From Earliella scabrosa (lineage: Eukaryota > Basidiomycota > Agaricomycetes > Polyporales > Polyporaceae): a DNA stretch of 64,000 bases. Positions within the stretch are counted from its first letter, which is position 1. Every line of letters begins with the position of its first letter. A program made the position numbers and the translations under genes. The stretch is from contig JABYQQ010000001.1 of assembly GCA_022605405.1 (NCBI GenBank), forward strand, positions 2,728,001 to 2,792,000, read 5' to 3'. The notes under the pieces are model-generated. The model was not told where the DNA came from, searched no databases, and was given only the letters and a program-made list of their open reading frames with translations. This document shows, piece after piece, positions 37,069 through 49,800 of this stretch.

Positions 37069-40065
37069 ATGCCTCCGGTCTCCGTACACCAACTATATCA
37101 ACGGCTAGAGACTATCGGAAAGGGCGCATATGGCTCGGTGCACAAAGGCAGGGACCTTCGCACCGGCGAGGTGGTCGCACTCAAGATCATCAACCTCGAC
37201 ACCGAGGACGACGATGTTGGGGACATCCAGCGCGAGGTGGCACTCCTCACGCAGCTCCGGGATGCACCTAATGTCACAAAGTACTATGGCTGCTACATGG
37301 ACGGCCCGAGGGTATGGATCGTGATGGAGTACGCCCAGGGAGGCAGCGTGCGCACGCTCATGAAGGCATGCAAGGATGGGGTGGTCGAGGAGAAGTACGT
37401 CTCTGTCATCACCCGTGAAGTCCTGAACGGCCTCAGCTACCTACACAAGTCATCCATCATCCACCGTGACTTGAAGGCCGCGAACGTCCTGGTCACCTCA
37501 GCAGGGAAGGTCATGATCTGCGACTTTGGTGTCTCTGCTCTCCTGGTCACGGCCTCTAGCAAGCGTAACACTCTTGTCGGCACCCCGCATTGGATGGCTC
37601 CGGAGGTGGCCCATGCGTCCGCGTACGACACGAAGGCTGACATCTGGAGCTTGGGCATCATGATCTACGAAATGATCAAGGGCAGCGCCCCTAACTCGCA
37701 TATCGTGGACCAAGCGAAGCTCATACAATTGATTCCGCGGATGAAAGCTCCCAGACTGGCAGAGGGAGAAGGGAGCAAGGAGATGCGAGACTTCGTGGCA
37801 GCATGTCTCAGGGAATCCCCAAGCGACGTACGTGCGGTCTCAGCATGGAGCTCTTCGCTCACTCATAAGTCATCCGTAGCGCCTTACTGCAGACGAATTG
37901 TCCAAGACAAAATGGATAGTGTCTGTTCGTAAAGTACCTGTCACTCTTCTGAAGGACCTCATCCTTCGTTATGATGCATGGACCAAGGGTGGTGGGACCC
38001 GCGCAAGCATGGCTGCACCTCTTCCTTGGGAGGAAGAAGAGGAGCGAGAACGGAGGTATGCATCTCCGCTATTCTAGAAGGCTATTCAAGACATTCTCAC
38101 TTACACGACTGCTAGTGACCCATTAGGTGCTGCTCTTGAGGACGACAGTCCTTGGGAATTCAATACGGTCAAGAGTCGTTCAACGGCCAGTCTCGATCAT
38201 TTTGAGCCGGACAGTTCGCTGCTCGCTCTTCTGGAAGACGAGACCGCCGGAGGGCAGTCGACTGTTCGCCCGCCGCCTATATCTAATGTTCCGGCCACGC
38301 TCAGGAACCTTTTTGACTACGGCGATCTCCCTCCGCCTGACCCCTTCCGCGGCATGCTCGACATGCCCTCAGACGATCTGCTAGCGAATCCCTCGCTCAA
38401 CGTCTCGTCGACCCCCGCACGTGGTCGGAGCCCCTCAAACTCGCGTAATCTGACTACGCCTGACCCTGGCGACGATCCTCGCACTGCAAAGCAGTCGTCT
38501 TTCGTCTTCCCTCCACGAGAATCAACTCCTCGCTCAAAGTCGGCTGGTGGAGAGCCGGACGATAATGAGCCCCCAGCATCACCTTTGGAGCGCAAACGCG
38601 AGCGGCTACCGCCATTGGGTCCTGGTATACCACGGGCGTTGGCACCGACGCCCGTTCTGTCAGATGCAGAAGGACCGCCTGCCTCCACAAAGCCCTCGAC
38701 CAACTATCGAGATGTGAGATCTAACCGTGGCGTGCCAGACATTGAAATCCCAGAGATCTCGCCCATCGACGCCTCTGTGGAGCATTTCCCTCCCATCGTC
38801 TTGTCCGCTTCCTCACCGGAACGAGCCACGACCAGCCGGCCTCTCGCAAATCGGAAACGGTCACAAAGCAGTGCGCCAGGCCTATCGTCCCCGCCCACAT
38901 CCGCCACATCTTCCTCTTCGCAAGACAATGGTCTCGCCGCGACCGATTTCCGCTTCCCCCCTGTATCCCCACGTCCCGGAGGCATCGACCGGGATGCGTC
39001 CGCGTCACCTTTGCCCACTTTCCGACTACCTCACGGACACGAACGAAGATCGCCAACACACTCCAGCGTATCCACGATATCCACGATCTCAACCACGTCT
39101 AGCGTCCATCAGACTTCACAGTCTCTGGATGCCTCCATCCTACCCAAACGACTCGCCTCTCCAGGAGGATCATTGCCAACACCGCCACCTATGGTCCGGG
39201 CTCGCTCAGCCACATCGACCACGGAGGCCAACCCGTTTGCCGCGGCGCAAAGTGCCATGATGAACAACGTCAAGGGGCCCGGCAGACGTCCTAGTTTGAA
39301 TCGACTGGGATCAGCGCCGCCTCTTGATTTGCCCATTAGGCCGTTTGCGAAAAGTCGCGATGAGCGCAGCGGCAGTCCTGCAGAGTCATCATTCAGCACC
39401 TCCAATGGCATCCCTCTACCTGGTCTCCGTGACGTGTTGAAGGTGAAAGCGGTTCAAAAAACATCCCTCGCTGTGACATTTCGCTAATGCAGTCTCTCTA
39501 GATCCCCACTCTGAGCTCCGAGCACAAGCTCGGCATGACCGACCTGTTACCACCTTCCCCTGCCCCCTACTCTATCCCTCCGCGATCAATCAAATCTCCT
39601 ACTGGCCTCCCTCAGCCGAACTCCACCGCTTCCTCTTCCACCACGTCCCTGAACTCCCTCGTATCGCATCCCAACCTGTCCTCCACCGACCTCCGCCTCC
39701 TATCAGAAGCCTCCTTCACGTCCCACGCACGCTCCTTCTCCCTCGGCGGCTCTCAGCCGTCGTTCCCCTCCGACATACTCTCGGGACCCCAGATCCGACC
39801 GCTCGACCTCGGTCCGCTGATGCACTCGCACGAAGCGACGCACGCGGAGCTCGCGCGGACGGTGGACGAGCTGCAGCAGTGGATGTCCGTCGTCGAGGCC
39901 GGGCTGACGCAGATGCTCGACCGGAGCACGGAGGAGACGATCGAGGAGGAGACGGAGGACGTGGTCGTGTTCGACCCGAACATGATGCAGGACGGTGACG
40001 CCTCGCTTCCGTTCACAAACGGCCGGATAGCCACTCCTAGCCCTCACCCGCTGCAAGTCGAGTAG
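37069..40065 (+). CDS. Ste20-family GCK-III kinase, Nak1/Kic1 type
   Basis: Serine/threonine kinase expected to act in the morphogenesis-Orb6/RAM network controlling polarity and septation. Start ATG 37069. The kinase domain is at residues 10-265: GKGAYGSV (17-24), catalytic Lys39 in VALKI, HRDLKAANV, DFG, and GTPHWMAPEVAHASAYDTKA. After introns near 37830 and 38060 comes a roughly 600-residue Ser/Pro-rich disordered region, for example LRNLFDYGDLPPPDPFRGML. The last exon (39503-40065) has a conserved C-terminal block IRPLDLGPLMHSHEATHAEL and TVDELQQWMSVVEAGLTQML, which I associate with basidiomycete Nak1/Kic1 kinases and their partner binding. Stop TAG 40063-40065. Kinase motifs are complete, so it should be active. 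There are no PBD or PH domains, which separates it from PAK-type Ste20. Confidence 0.9.
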
Positions 40066-40668
40066 CGCCCCCTCCCCCGCCTCCCTTCCTTCTCCCCGTT
40101 CCTCTCACTCTGCCATTGTTCATCGTGGTATGTTGCGCGTTTTGCTGCTCTGTGTGACGCTGCCTGCTCCGTACGCCGCATGCCTGGGTTTTCTTCCTGT
40201 CTCTATCTGCATCATCATCATCATCATCATACCGTACCGTACTCCTGTTAACGTTCTAGACATTATCGCATGTACACTACACATCATGGCACGGCTGCTT
40301 CGCAATGCTGTACGCTTCATCGCGCTTTCGCACATACGCAGCCGCCCTGCAGGCTCTCTAGGCCTGTGTTCCTTGCTACTGTGGCCTCAGAGGTAAGAAT
40401 GCCTCTCCAGTATCCCTAGACTCCTTCACCGCGAGTCACCGCTGACGAGTACCAAACGTCCCCTACTGAGACGACCGACGCCATGTACGGCGATCGAGCG
40501 CATCGGAGGTCCGCGTCGAGCATGGCGCAAACCCGAAGGTGAACAACACACACCGCGACGGACAAGAGATGCAAATGAGATCTATGTGTAGTGTCTGCCT
40601 ACTCGTACATACCAGTGCTACCCAACGTTGGCCATGCGCGAGCGGAAGAGCAAATAACTTTGAATAAC
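40066..40668. other. Intergenic between convergent genes
   Basis: 603 nt of 3' flanks of the kinase and APS kinase genes, including the (CAT)7 microsatellite at 40210-40230. No gene seen. Confidence 0.6.
40210..40230 (+). repeat. (CAT)7 microsatellite
   Basis: Seven perfect CAT units in the probable 3' UTR or flank of the kinase gene. Confidence 0.95.
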
Positions 40669-41697
40669 TTAGATGAACCCGTTCTCGGTGAGGTAGGCGG
40701 TGATGCGGCGCACGGCCTCCGTCACGTCGCACTCGCCCGTCTTGATGTGGATCTCGGGCGTTTCTGGCGCCTCGTACGGCGCAGAAATGCCCGTGAAGTC
40801 TGTAGCGTATCGGACGTCAGCAAGATCGACCACAGACAAGAGGGGGAGAAGAGGGTGGGGGGAGATGGAGGTGAGGGAGATGGGGAGACGGGGAAGGGGA
40901 GAGTGGAGGAACGCACCTTTGATCTCGCCCGCACGCGCCTTCTTGTAGAGGCCCTTGGGGTCGCGCTGCTCGACGACGCTGAGGGGCGCGTCGACGAAGA
41001 CCTCGACGAACGCGAGCCCCGCCTTCTCGTGCAGCTCGCGCGCGACGGCGCGGTCCGCGCGGTACGGCGAGATGAACGCGGTGAGCGTGATCGCGCACGC
41101 GTCCGTGAAGAGCTTCGAGACCTGCAGGGCAGCATGCATGGGAAAAGGGCGTATGGATGAGTTACAGATCCGGCATCGCAGGAGGGAGCCCGCCGAGACG
41201 GTGCGGAAGGAGAAGGGGTGGGGGTGGGAAGCAGGGAGGCATAGAGGCAATGGGAGAGAGCGAACGCACCTCGCCGATGCGGCGGATGTTCTCGTTCCGC
41301 GACTTCTCGTCGAACCCGAGGTCCTTGTTGAGCCCGAAGCGGATGTTGTCCCCGTCGAGCCGGTACGTGAACTTGTGCAGGTGGAGGAGGTGCTGCTCGA
41401 GCGCGCACGCGATCGTCGACTGCCCGTTTCCGTGCGATGACATCCGGGGTAGGAGGAGTGGGGGGAGGTCAGGTCAGCGCGTGGACTGGCGGAGTTCCGC
41501 TGAACGCACCTTCCCGCTCGCGCTGAGCCCCGTGAACCAGATCGTGACGCCCTTTTGCTTGAGCAGCGTCGCGCGCTCCTCCGCGTTCACCGAGCCTGCA
41601 GATCCCCCGCGCGATCGAGGTCAGCTCCGGGGTCTATGTACCGCTTCCGCAACACGGAGGGGGGCTCACCGGCGTGGAACGTGATGTTGGTGGACAT
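40669..41697 (-). CDS. MET14: Adenylylsulfate (APS) kinase
   Basis: Phosphorylates APS to PAPS in sulfate assimilation (EC 2.7.1.25). Start ATG 41697: [10 protein letters not shown], then exons [15 protein letters not shown] and [20 protein letters not shown] (P-loop GLSASGKST), [20 protein letters not shown] and [32 protein letters not shown] and [33 protein letters not shown], and [20 protein letters not shown], ending [11 protein letters not shown] at stop 40669-40671. All are textbook APS kinase motifs, including DGDNIR, FISPYR and the lid sequence [10 protein letters not shown]. Introns of 50-120 nt interrupt it. About 205 residues, the usual length. The promoter carries a TCACGTG box. 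Confidence 0.96.
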
Positions 41698-42253
41698 CGT
41701 GGACGATTTTTACACGAACAGGGAGAGAGAGAAGGGGGCGTGGAGGGGATTACGGGGCTGGCGGGCTGCTTGCGCCATGATGGTGTGCGGCCAAGGTGTA
41801 TATGTACGCTCAGCGCACGTGATGGCCTGTACGGCCCCGCGCGCCTTCTCGCGCGTCGCGTCGAATCGCGAGGAGGCCAATACGAGGCTGGGCAGTGTCG
41901 ATGATTAAGCTCTCGCGCGAATTCCAGATAGCTGCCAGGCAGTCAGACAAGAGAGCCAATGGACACGCGGAGGTATGTGCAGCGCTCCGTTGCGACGCGA
42001 CATGCGTGGGGGGCTGTTGCACTGGCAGGCTTGTTACAGACGGCGTCTCACTGGCTGCTGTCGCCGAGTGATTAATGGGTATGTCATACAGGTAGCTACA
42101 CATGCGGCCAATCGGAGTGCGTGATATAACATGCTACGAAAGCGGTGGGGAAAGCATACGAAGGATCAGGAGGCAGGCGGCGTCTGGGCGGAGCTGGGGG
42201 TGCAGAGGTTTGGGTGAAGGGGAGATCATTTGGAGGGGAGCAAGTGGGAGCGC
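41698..42253. other. Intergenic, APS kinase promoter
   Basis: 556 nt between tandem minus-strand genes; contains the TCACGTG box. No gene seen. Confidence 0.55.
41816..41822 (-). promoter_or_regulatory. TCACGTG box, sulfur-gene regulatory site
   Basis: CACGTGA on the plus strand, TCACGTG toward the APS kinase gene, about 119 nt before its ATG. TCACGTG is the Cbf1/Met4 core in yeast MET promoters including MET14. Confidence 0.5.
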
Positions 42254-43368
42254 TTACGGATGGTGCAAACGACCGCAGACCCAGAGCACTATCCGCTGGA
42301 TCGCGTCCGTCACCTGCTCCGTACTCAGCGGCTGGTCTACGGGGGGACAGTGCATGAAGAGCACGGGGGTGGGCTTCGGCGGCGTGCTGCGTTCCTTGAA
42401 CTTCTCTTGCGGCGCGATTCCTCTCTTTGCCTCGGCGAGCGAGCAGTAGAAGATGAAGTCGCACAGGTAGTGGCCAGCGTCCATAGAGGAGTATACCTGC
42501 TGCACCGGCACGGGAAGGAGGGTGGGGTTAAACGCATGCAAGCACGACGCAACTGGGATGCGAAGATGGACGCACGTCAATTCCGCTCTCCTTCAGGTGG
42601 ACGATGAGCTTCGGCACGTCGACGTCCGTCGAGATTTCATCTGGGAAGTTCTCGTATCCCTTGCCGAAGCCGCGGTTCGGGGGTGAGGGGATGTCCACGA
42701 CCTCCGAAGGCTCTGGTCCGGGGTGTCCTGCAATCGAGGAGCCGACCAGCATACGCTCCATGCGTGACAGCTCCATTTCAGCGGTGTCTATGATAGTCTC
42801 CTTGGGTAGGTGCACGACGGGGGCATACTCGCCGTCGACGTCCTTCATTCTGTACCCGTTCTTGTGGCCTAGGCGCTCAATTCGGAGCGGGCCGCGCCCT
42901 GCGACGCCGACATGGAAGACGAAATCGTACCCATTGAGGGGAGGAGGGGGCATGGCGAAGTTGGGGTCATTTGGACGCGGGAGAACGGGTGGGCGACTGT
43001 GGAAACCGGGGACGGTGCTCAATACGGCCTGGTAAGAAACGGGGATCTCGAGGGCGGTGATGTGAATCTGCTGGGGACGACGGAGCAAGTCTTCCATGTC
43101 GTCGGTGATCATCGCAGCTTGATCAGCTGGTAGGATGAGTTCGGGAGAAGGATCGATGTGTAGGACGGTATTGTGAAGAGGCTTCACTGCAAGCCATGAC
43201 GGGTTCTCCTTGTACTTGCCAAAAGGCTGGACGGAAGGGCATCACGAATATGGTCTTGAATACGCATGGTGTGATCTCACGAGATGTGCGACTCACCCCG
43301 AAGCCGGTTATGAGAACACGAAGAGCGTTGGGGTCAATGCCATTGGTGGCCGGAACGATGGGCGGCAT
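42254..43368 (-). CDS. Pyroglutamyl-peptidase I (peptidase family C15)
   Basis: Cytosolic cysteine peptidase removing N-terminal pyroglutamate (EC 3.4.19.3). Start ATG 43368: MPPIVPATNGIDPNALRVLI then TGFG, spliced to PFGKYKENPSWLAVKPLHN, reconstituting the GFGPF..NPSW motif. The central exon has the ALEIPVSYQAV step, YDFVFHVGVAG and LRIERLGHKNGYRM. The last exon, after a donor at GID, reads VYSSMDAGHYLCDFIFYCSL with the catalytic Cys in YLCDF, then PVLFMHCPPVDQPLS carrying the catalytic His. Stop 42254-42256. At roughly 310 residues it is longer than bacterial enzymes (about 215) because of inserts, such as the Pro-rich segment near LPRPNDPNFAMPPPP, as is common in fungi. It is divergent from the Mgs1 gene. 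Confidence 0.9.
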
Positions 43369-44090
43369 GTCGGGTCGTTCGAAGAAGGGGTCTCAAGGTG
43401 TTCTGGTCGGGACGAGTGGCTTGTCTTGCGTGCCAAAGACGCAGAGACGAAGACCAACAGAGACCGGGTGGTGGCCGTTGGAGGAGGAGGAGAGGAGGAG
43501 AGATGCGGGTTATGAGCGGGAGAGCAGAGCAAGTCGGAGTTCGGAGCGCGGGCGACGATCGATGCATGGGTAGGTCCTCTCCCGCACATGGCGAACCCAA
43601 TCTGCTCGAATCTCAGCCACACTCGACACGTTCTCCTCGCCCCGCATTGGAGAGCGGCCCCATGACCGCCCTCTCCTGCGAAGTTACGCTACAGGCTGGC
43701 TGAACGACATCATCGCAGTCGACACGCCTTCACCGCTCGGTCGCTGTACTCGCTGTATTCAGGCACTTCGTGCGACACAATGCGTCATGTCTACACCGCG
43801 CGGCTCCGGCTGCGAGTTGCCCCGCTGGTCCATGTGGCTTCCGTCCGTCTGATAGGTGTTTGAGAGCTCACATTGACAATAGCGGTCAAGAAGCACCGTG
43901 ACGACGGCGTTCCGCGATTGACAGACGCCCATTAGTCGGGCGTAGCACACGTGACGTACGCGTCTCGCTTCGCGTCGCTTGCGTCCTACGCGTTTTGTCT
44001 CTGCCCAGGTCTTCGCCCTTCAACCTACTCCTCTCCTTCGCGGCCTGCATTGAACTCTCGACAGAACACTTGACGTCTGTGGGTAGAGCA
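43369..44090. promoter_or_regulatory. Divergent promoter region, pyroglutamyl peptidase and Mgs1 homologue
   Basis: 722 nt. The side next to the Mgs1 gene is unusually dense in ACGT-type words: CACGTG at 43950-43955 and ACGCGT at 43960-43965 and 43988-43993. Confidence 0.6.
43960..43993 (+). promoter_or_regulatory. Two MluI cell-cycle boxes (ACGCGT)
   Basis: Exact ACGCGT at 43960-43965 and 43988-43993, 98-131 nt before the likely ATG at 44091. In yeasts these bind MBF and drive G1/S expression of replication and repair genes, which suits an Mgs1 gene. Confidence 0.5.
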
Positions 44091-46520
44091 TGGACAAGGG
44101 TCTTAAAGGTGCGTGGTGTCTTGCGCTCTCTGGTTACCCCAACTGACTGCTCAGTACGCAATCGCATACATGCACAGTCACTTGGTGCGTACGTGTTGCA
44201 TCATAACTCCCATCCATTCACCAGCTATTCTGACACGAGGGGCGTTATGTAGCCCGGCATGCTCGAAACTCGTGCTCGAGCGCGACATCAACGCACACCT
44301 CGATAGCAATTGCTCCGACGAACCCAGACCGACCAGCACGTTCTCGAGTACCCAGCGAGGCGGCAAGAAGGCACAAGCTTCCCTCACTTCCCTCTTCACC
44401 CCTTCCGGCAAGAGTCAAGCCGCTTACTACGCGCAACCATCGTCGTCCAAGTCTGGCCTGACGCGCAAACGGAGTCAGGTCGAGGACGCCGCCCCTGCGG
44501 ACACTACGCCCTTGAAGCGTCCGCGAGTGACGGCGTCCTCTCGCTTGCAGTCCGCAGCTCCCCTCGCCGAACGCCTGCGTCCCCGCTCGCTAGAGGAGTT
44601 TGTCGGCCAGCCTCACCTCACCGAGCCCGGCTCACTACTCATGAGCCATCTCGATCGCGGCGCGACGGGTAGCATCGTCTTCTGGGGACCGCCGGGGTGC
44701 GTTCACCTTTCTTACGTCCTGGATATATGCGCTTCTTGGGATCCGGGAGCTGACCGGATGCTCTCCGTAGTTGCGGAAAGACCACTCTTGCGCGGTTGCT
44801 CGCGAAACGCACCGATGCCGTCTTCAAAGAACTTAGCGCGACGGACTCCGGCATCGCCGAAGTCCGTGCAGTTGTTGAAGAAGCTAAGGGTCTTCTGGCG
44901 CTCACAGGCAGGTAACCATCCGCATGTGCAGCAGCCGTGGCTTTGAGGCTAACTCAATGTATGCAGACGAACTATATTGTTCTTAGACGAGGTCCATCGG
45001 TTCAACAAGGCCCAGCAGGTACGTTTTACGGTGTTCGTGGGTCGACTAACTCAGTGCTCATGCTTGATAGGACATCTTCCTTCCCTTCCTTGAACAGGGT
45101 CACCTCCAAGTAGGTCCATGCTCGTGAACCGACATGCGCATACACTGACCGGGTAATCCTCAGCTGATAGGTGCGACAACAGAGAACCCGTCGTTTCGCC
45201 TGACAAGCGCTTTGCTCAGTCGATGTCGGTAAGTGGAGGTGACTAGGATGGATCCGACCGCGATGATGAGCTCACGATGTGTCCAAGAGTGTTCATTCTG
45301 GAGAGATTAACCGATGACGACATCAAGACCATCGTCACACAGGCCATCGAGCGCGTGTCCGAGCAAGATTCAGCGAAAGCTTCCTTACCTACCCCCTCAC
45401 CGAGCGACCCCCGCGCCATCGACGTCGATGCCGACGACAACTTCAGCGACGTAGCGAGCTCGCAGCCGGACATCGAGGAGTCCCTCTCCCTCTCCGATCC
45501 CTTGTTGACGCAGGAGTCCACAGCATCATCCTCTCAAGCAGGTCCTTCCTCCACAGCCACATCCACATCCACATCCACCGCCGCCAGCGCCCAATTCCCC
45601 GCCTACCCGCACATCACGCCCCAAGTCCTCTCCACGATCATCGCGCTCTCCACCGGCGACGCCCGCACCGCGCTCTCGCTCGTCGAGCTCGTGCTCGGCG
45701 CCCCGCCCGCCTCGGACGAGACGAAGCTCCTCGCCGCGCTCCGGCGCTCGGTCGCGACCGCGTACGACCGCGGCGGGGACAGCCACTACGACATGATCTC
45801 CGCGCTCCACAAGTGCGTGCGCGGCAGCCAGGGCAGCGCCGCGCTCTACTGGCTCGCGCGCATGCTCACTGCCGACGAGGACCCGCTCTACATCGCGCGC
45901 CGGATGATTGTGTGCGCGAGCGAGGACATTGGCCTCGCGGATAGCCATGCGTTGCCTCTGGTGCGTCATCCGTCCCCATTGTTGATCCTGGACGTCTTGA
46001 GCTGACTGACGTCCCACTCGGCGGCAGGCGATGGCGACGTACCAGGCATGCCAGGTGATCGGGATGCCAGAGTGCCGCATCAACCTCGCACACCTCGTCT
46101 CGTACCTGTCCGAGGCGCCCAAGTCGACGCGCGCGTACGAGGGCTACAGGCGCGCGGAGGAGGCCGCGAAGCTCGACCCGTCGGTCCCTGTCCCGCTCAT
46201 GGTGCGGAACGCGCCGACGGGGCTCATGAAGCAGCTCGGGTACGCGCGGGGATACCGGTACAACCCCGAGTATGCGTGCGTGTTTTTTTCGGATTGTGTT
46301 CGGTGTTGAGTGCTTGGGTGGAGGTGGAGGCTGACGTGGTTGTTGTTGCAGGCATCCGGTCACGAACGACTATTTGCCGATACAGTTTCGCGGGGAGACG
46401 TTCTTGCGCAAGGAGGGCGACATGGCGGACAAGGTGTGGGACGAGGATGCGCTGCGGCAGTGGGAGTTCGAGGAGAACGGAGGAAAACCGTGGGCTGGAC
46501 GCCCGCCGGAAGAAGTGTGA
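44091..46520 (+). CDS. MGS1: Mgs1/WRNIP1 AAA+ ATPase (replication-fork maintenance)
   Basis: DNA-dependent AAA+ ATPase that acts at stalled forks with PCNA and ubiquitin. N-terminal UBZ-like zinc finger: [20 protein letters not shown]. Then a basic linker and the RarA-like core: [20 protein letters not shown], Walker [16 protein letters not shown] (split by an intron after GPPG), [17 protein letters not shown], Walker [16 protein letters not shown], sensor 1 [20 protein letters not shown], and [20 protein letters not shown]. The C-terminal clamp-loader-like part reads [31 protein letters not shown] and [12 protein letters not shown], ending GRPPEEV with TGA at 46518-46520. Seven or so introns. 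The first exons are uncertain: ATG 44091 (MDKGLK) with a GTACGT donor gives GAPAC, while an alternative donor gives VTCPAC but leaves no start. Confidence 0.93.
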
Positions 46521-46899
46521 GGGAGAGGATGTTGTCGAGGTAAATCGCTGCATCTTGATTTCTTGGTTGTTGCTTTCTTGCTTTGCTACCCCCACATGTA
46601 CGTTGCTGTATCATATCATGATTGTCTTGGGGGTGATGCTATGGTATACTACAAAATGCGCCATAGAACAGTTGTGGTCAATAAGTGATGATAATGTAAG
46701 GAGACCATGACTGTATGCTGATGCTAAGGAGAGAGAAGGGCATGGATGGACATGGACAGACGAAAGAAAGAGAGTGCAGCTACTTCCACATGTTGCCCCT
46801 GCATTGCGCGGCACCACACTGGCACTCGACATATACAGCCCCGTTGTACACACGAGAACCCCCCTGTCACACACGTCAGCACCACGGAACTCGCCTGAC
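46521..46899. other. Intergenic between convergent genes
   Basis: 379 nt of 3' flanks of the Mgs1 and histone methyltransferase genes. No gene seen. Confidence 0.6.
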
Positions 46900-49800
46900 T
46901 CAACAGTCCACACGTACATCATCGCTGTCGTCGTCGTCGTCGTCGGGCGCACCAAAGTAGGAGAAACATATCTCCTGGTATGGCTCCACTTCCTTCTTGG
47001 TGAAGATGGTGAGCAGGGGCTTGTCCAGGTTGGCTTCATTGATGTATGCAGCAATGATGACACAGTTGGGATCACAGCTGTGGTTCTGAGGATAATGTCA
47101 GTACATCACCCATTCACGTCAGGGGGTTGGGAATATATACCAGATATCGAGTGAACTGGAGGAGTCCGGTCAGCATGAACAGATTGGGTAGATATGGAAA
47201 CTCACATTGCCTGCATGGTATGCATCTACACTGTAAGGGATCTGATTGTGGCCATGCTCTGGCTTGAGGTACCAGAAGTCAACATCAAAGAGATATGTCC
47301 TTCCAAACTTGTTGTAGATCCTGTGAAAGCTTCAGTCAGTATCTCTCTACCAATAGGGCTGGATTTGTGCTCACCTTCCCCTCTCTTCTGCATCAGCTTC
47401 CATGATGTATTCTCCAGCATAGATCCCAACAAAGCTGTTAGCTGGGATCTTCTTGGATCCAGCAAAAATGCCTAGCATACTCATTAGTTGACAACACAGC
47501 AAAGAATGGGAATGTATACAAACCCCATCCTTTGTTTGGTGTCTTCTTGATATGGATCTCATGCTGTCTTCCATGTTGTATGACCTGCACAACACATTAA
47601 TGAGGATTATACCCGACCGAGGCTACTGAGAGAGAAACATACCCGATTCTGACAATCATCTGAGCATCCACAGTTGATGTTGCACTCAAAGATGGGATAC
47701 TGCAGGGTCTGCAGTCTTCCCTTCTTGTCATATATGCAAGCGTTCGGACCGCACTCATCCCAGTACTTCCTTTGCCTCCGTGCGCACGCGCAGGTATTCG
47801 AAGTCATGTCGCACCGACCCTGACAATCACAACCTTGGAGAGCCTCATAATCAGGCTTGGGGACCCCAGTTCCATGCCACATCAGGTTGGAGTAGTAGAA
47901 CTCAAGTGGCGGCGTGAGTTCATCGTCTACGGTGTTGATGACGTTGATAGTCGGAGCATCCGGTTCGTCCTCTGCGGTGTTCTCCTTGATCATTGCCTCG
48001 AATATGTGCACCTGCATATTGCCTGCCTCCCGCGCAGAGAGATCGAGGTTGTTGAGACTGTCGAGGAGCTCGTAGCAGATGTCGCTGGCCAGCGCTGTGA
48101 CAGGGGCGTGCTCCTTCGCGATGCGCTGCTTGTCCTTTCTCCAGGAGACAGGTGTGAAGCCGGCCTTCTCGAACACATTTGCGAAGGTGTTCGGAGGTAG
48201 GCGAGGTATGCCACCTTGCGAGGCGATCCCTTCTTCGCTAGCAGTCCTAACGTACGGCTCCCGGCCCCGACGACGTAAGCGACATCTTCGTTCATTGTCC
48301 GATGGCTCGACGGAGGACCTCGCAGAACTAGAGGACAGGCGGGCTGATCGCCGAGGACGGGATGAGGATGAGGAAGCTTCAGAGGCAGCCTGACGTTGTC
48401 GCCGACCAGTAGGTGGACGGATGGGGTGATCCTCGTCCTCGCCCGGGATCTATATTGTGCGCATATATTCAGCCAAGATGATGGTCATTGCAATTGACAA
48501 GAGTATCCTACACGCACCTCAACGTCCGGAGAGTCCTCAGGAGTACTGCTACTCGGGTAGACAAGACTGAGACACTCCTCTTCCTCGGTGGCTTCCGTCG
48601 TCTCCGTAGGTGAGGGCGGACTTGAAGCATCGTCATGAACTGTTTCGGCTGACGTCTCGATAGACAATTTGGAAGAACTCGATGGCGCAGACGATGTGGA
48701 AGGTGCGGACATCGTGGCTCGTGTCTGGTTCGTCGCAACAGTCCCCCGGCCGACAGTAAACGTCCGGGGCAGAGGCGGGAGCTTGAGGATGATCGGTTCG
48801 GGGGGCGGAGGCGGTCCTGCAGCTTTCACAACTGATCGGCGAGGCAAGACGAGTTTCAACGGCTGCTGAGCCGGAGCGGGGGTAGCTGGAGCGGAGCTGG
48901 AGGACATAGCTGTTTCCAAGGTATGTGCCTCAGATGTCGCAGCACTCAGTGCGATGCTCGGTGGGGCGGACTGGGAAGGGGTAGGTGCCTGCGACAGAGC
49001 CGCAAGCCGTGGCGGAGCAGGTGCCGAGCTTTCTGCCGACCCACTGGCTCTCCGCAAGTTCATAAATCGAGGTAGGGGAGGGATAGGGGTTGTTACTTTG
49101 GCTGGCGATGTCAACACTGCAAACTGCTGAGATTTCCGAGCTATCTGCTGCTTGCGGATATCCCTGATCTTGGACAGATCCACGGTTTTGACAGGGGCTG
49201 GCGAAGCCGCTGAGGGGGTAAGGATGGCTGGCGGAAGCGGAGTGGACGGTTGAGCTAGAAACATCAATCAGTACGAAACACAAACCAACTAGCTGGAAGC
49301 TCACTACCTGGTACAGGACTCTTCTCTTTGCTGATCGAAAGCAGCTGCCTCTGATCCATACCCTCGTCGTCCGAGAGCGTTAGGTCAATCGGATTATGGC
49401 GCGCGAGGTCGTTTGCGGCACTTCTAATGATGTCAGATAGTGTACGTCCCAGAGGTTCTGAAGGTGCTAACTTCTGAACTGCTGGGGTGTCACTCCTAGA
49501 CAGGCTGCCATGGGTGCTAGCCTAGATATATATGGGTGCATAAGTGAACAGTCGCGATCCATGGTCTAGGAACGTACCACGGGTGCAGCTTCAGCCATAG
49601 TAGAGGGCTCACCAGGAACGGACGCCGCCGCTGGCTGGTCACGAGCAATACCCTCCTCACGTAGTCCCGACTCAGGAGTCGTGCGCGTACGCGAAGGGGC
49701 AGACGGACCGTCGTCTTCGGTGTCCATTGCATCCCCGGCATTCCTACCTTGCACAAGGGCTTCCTCCTGAGTAGCCACACCTTCCATCGGAGTCTCCTGT

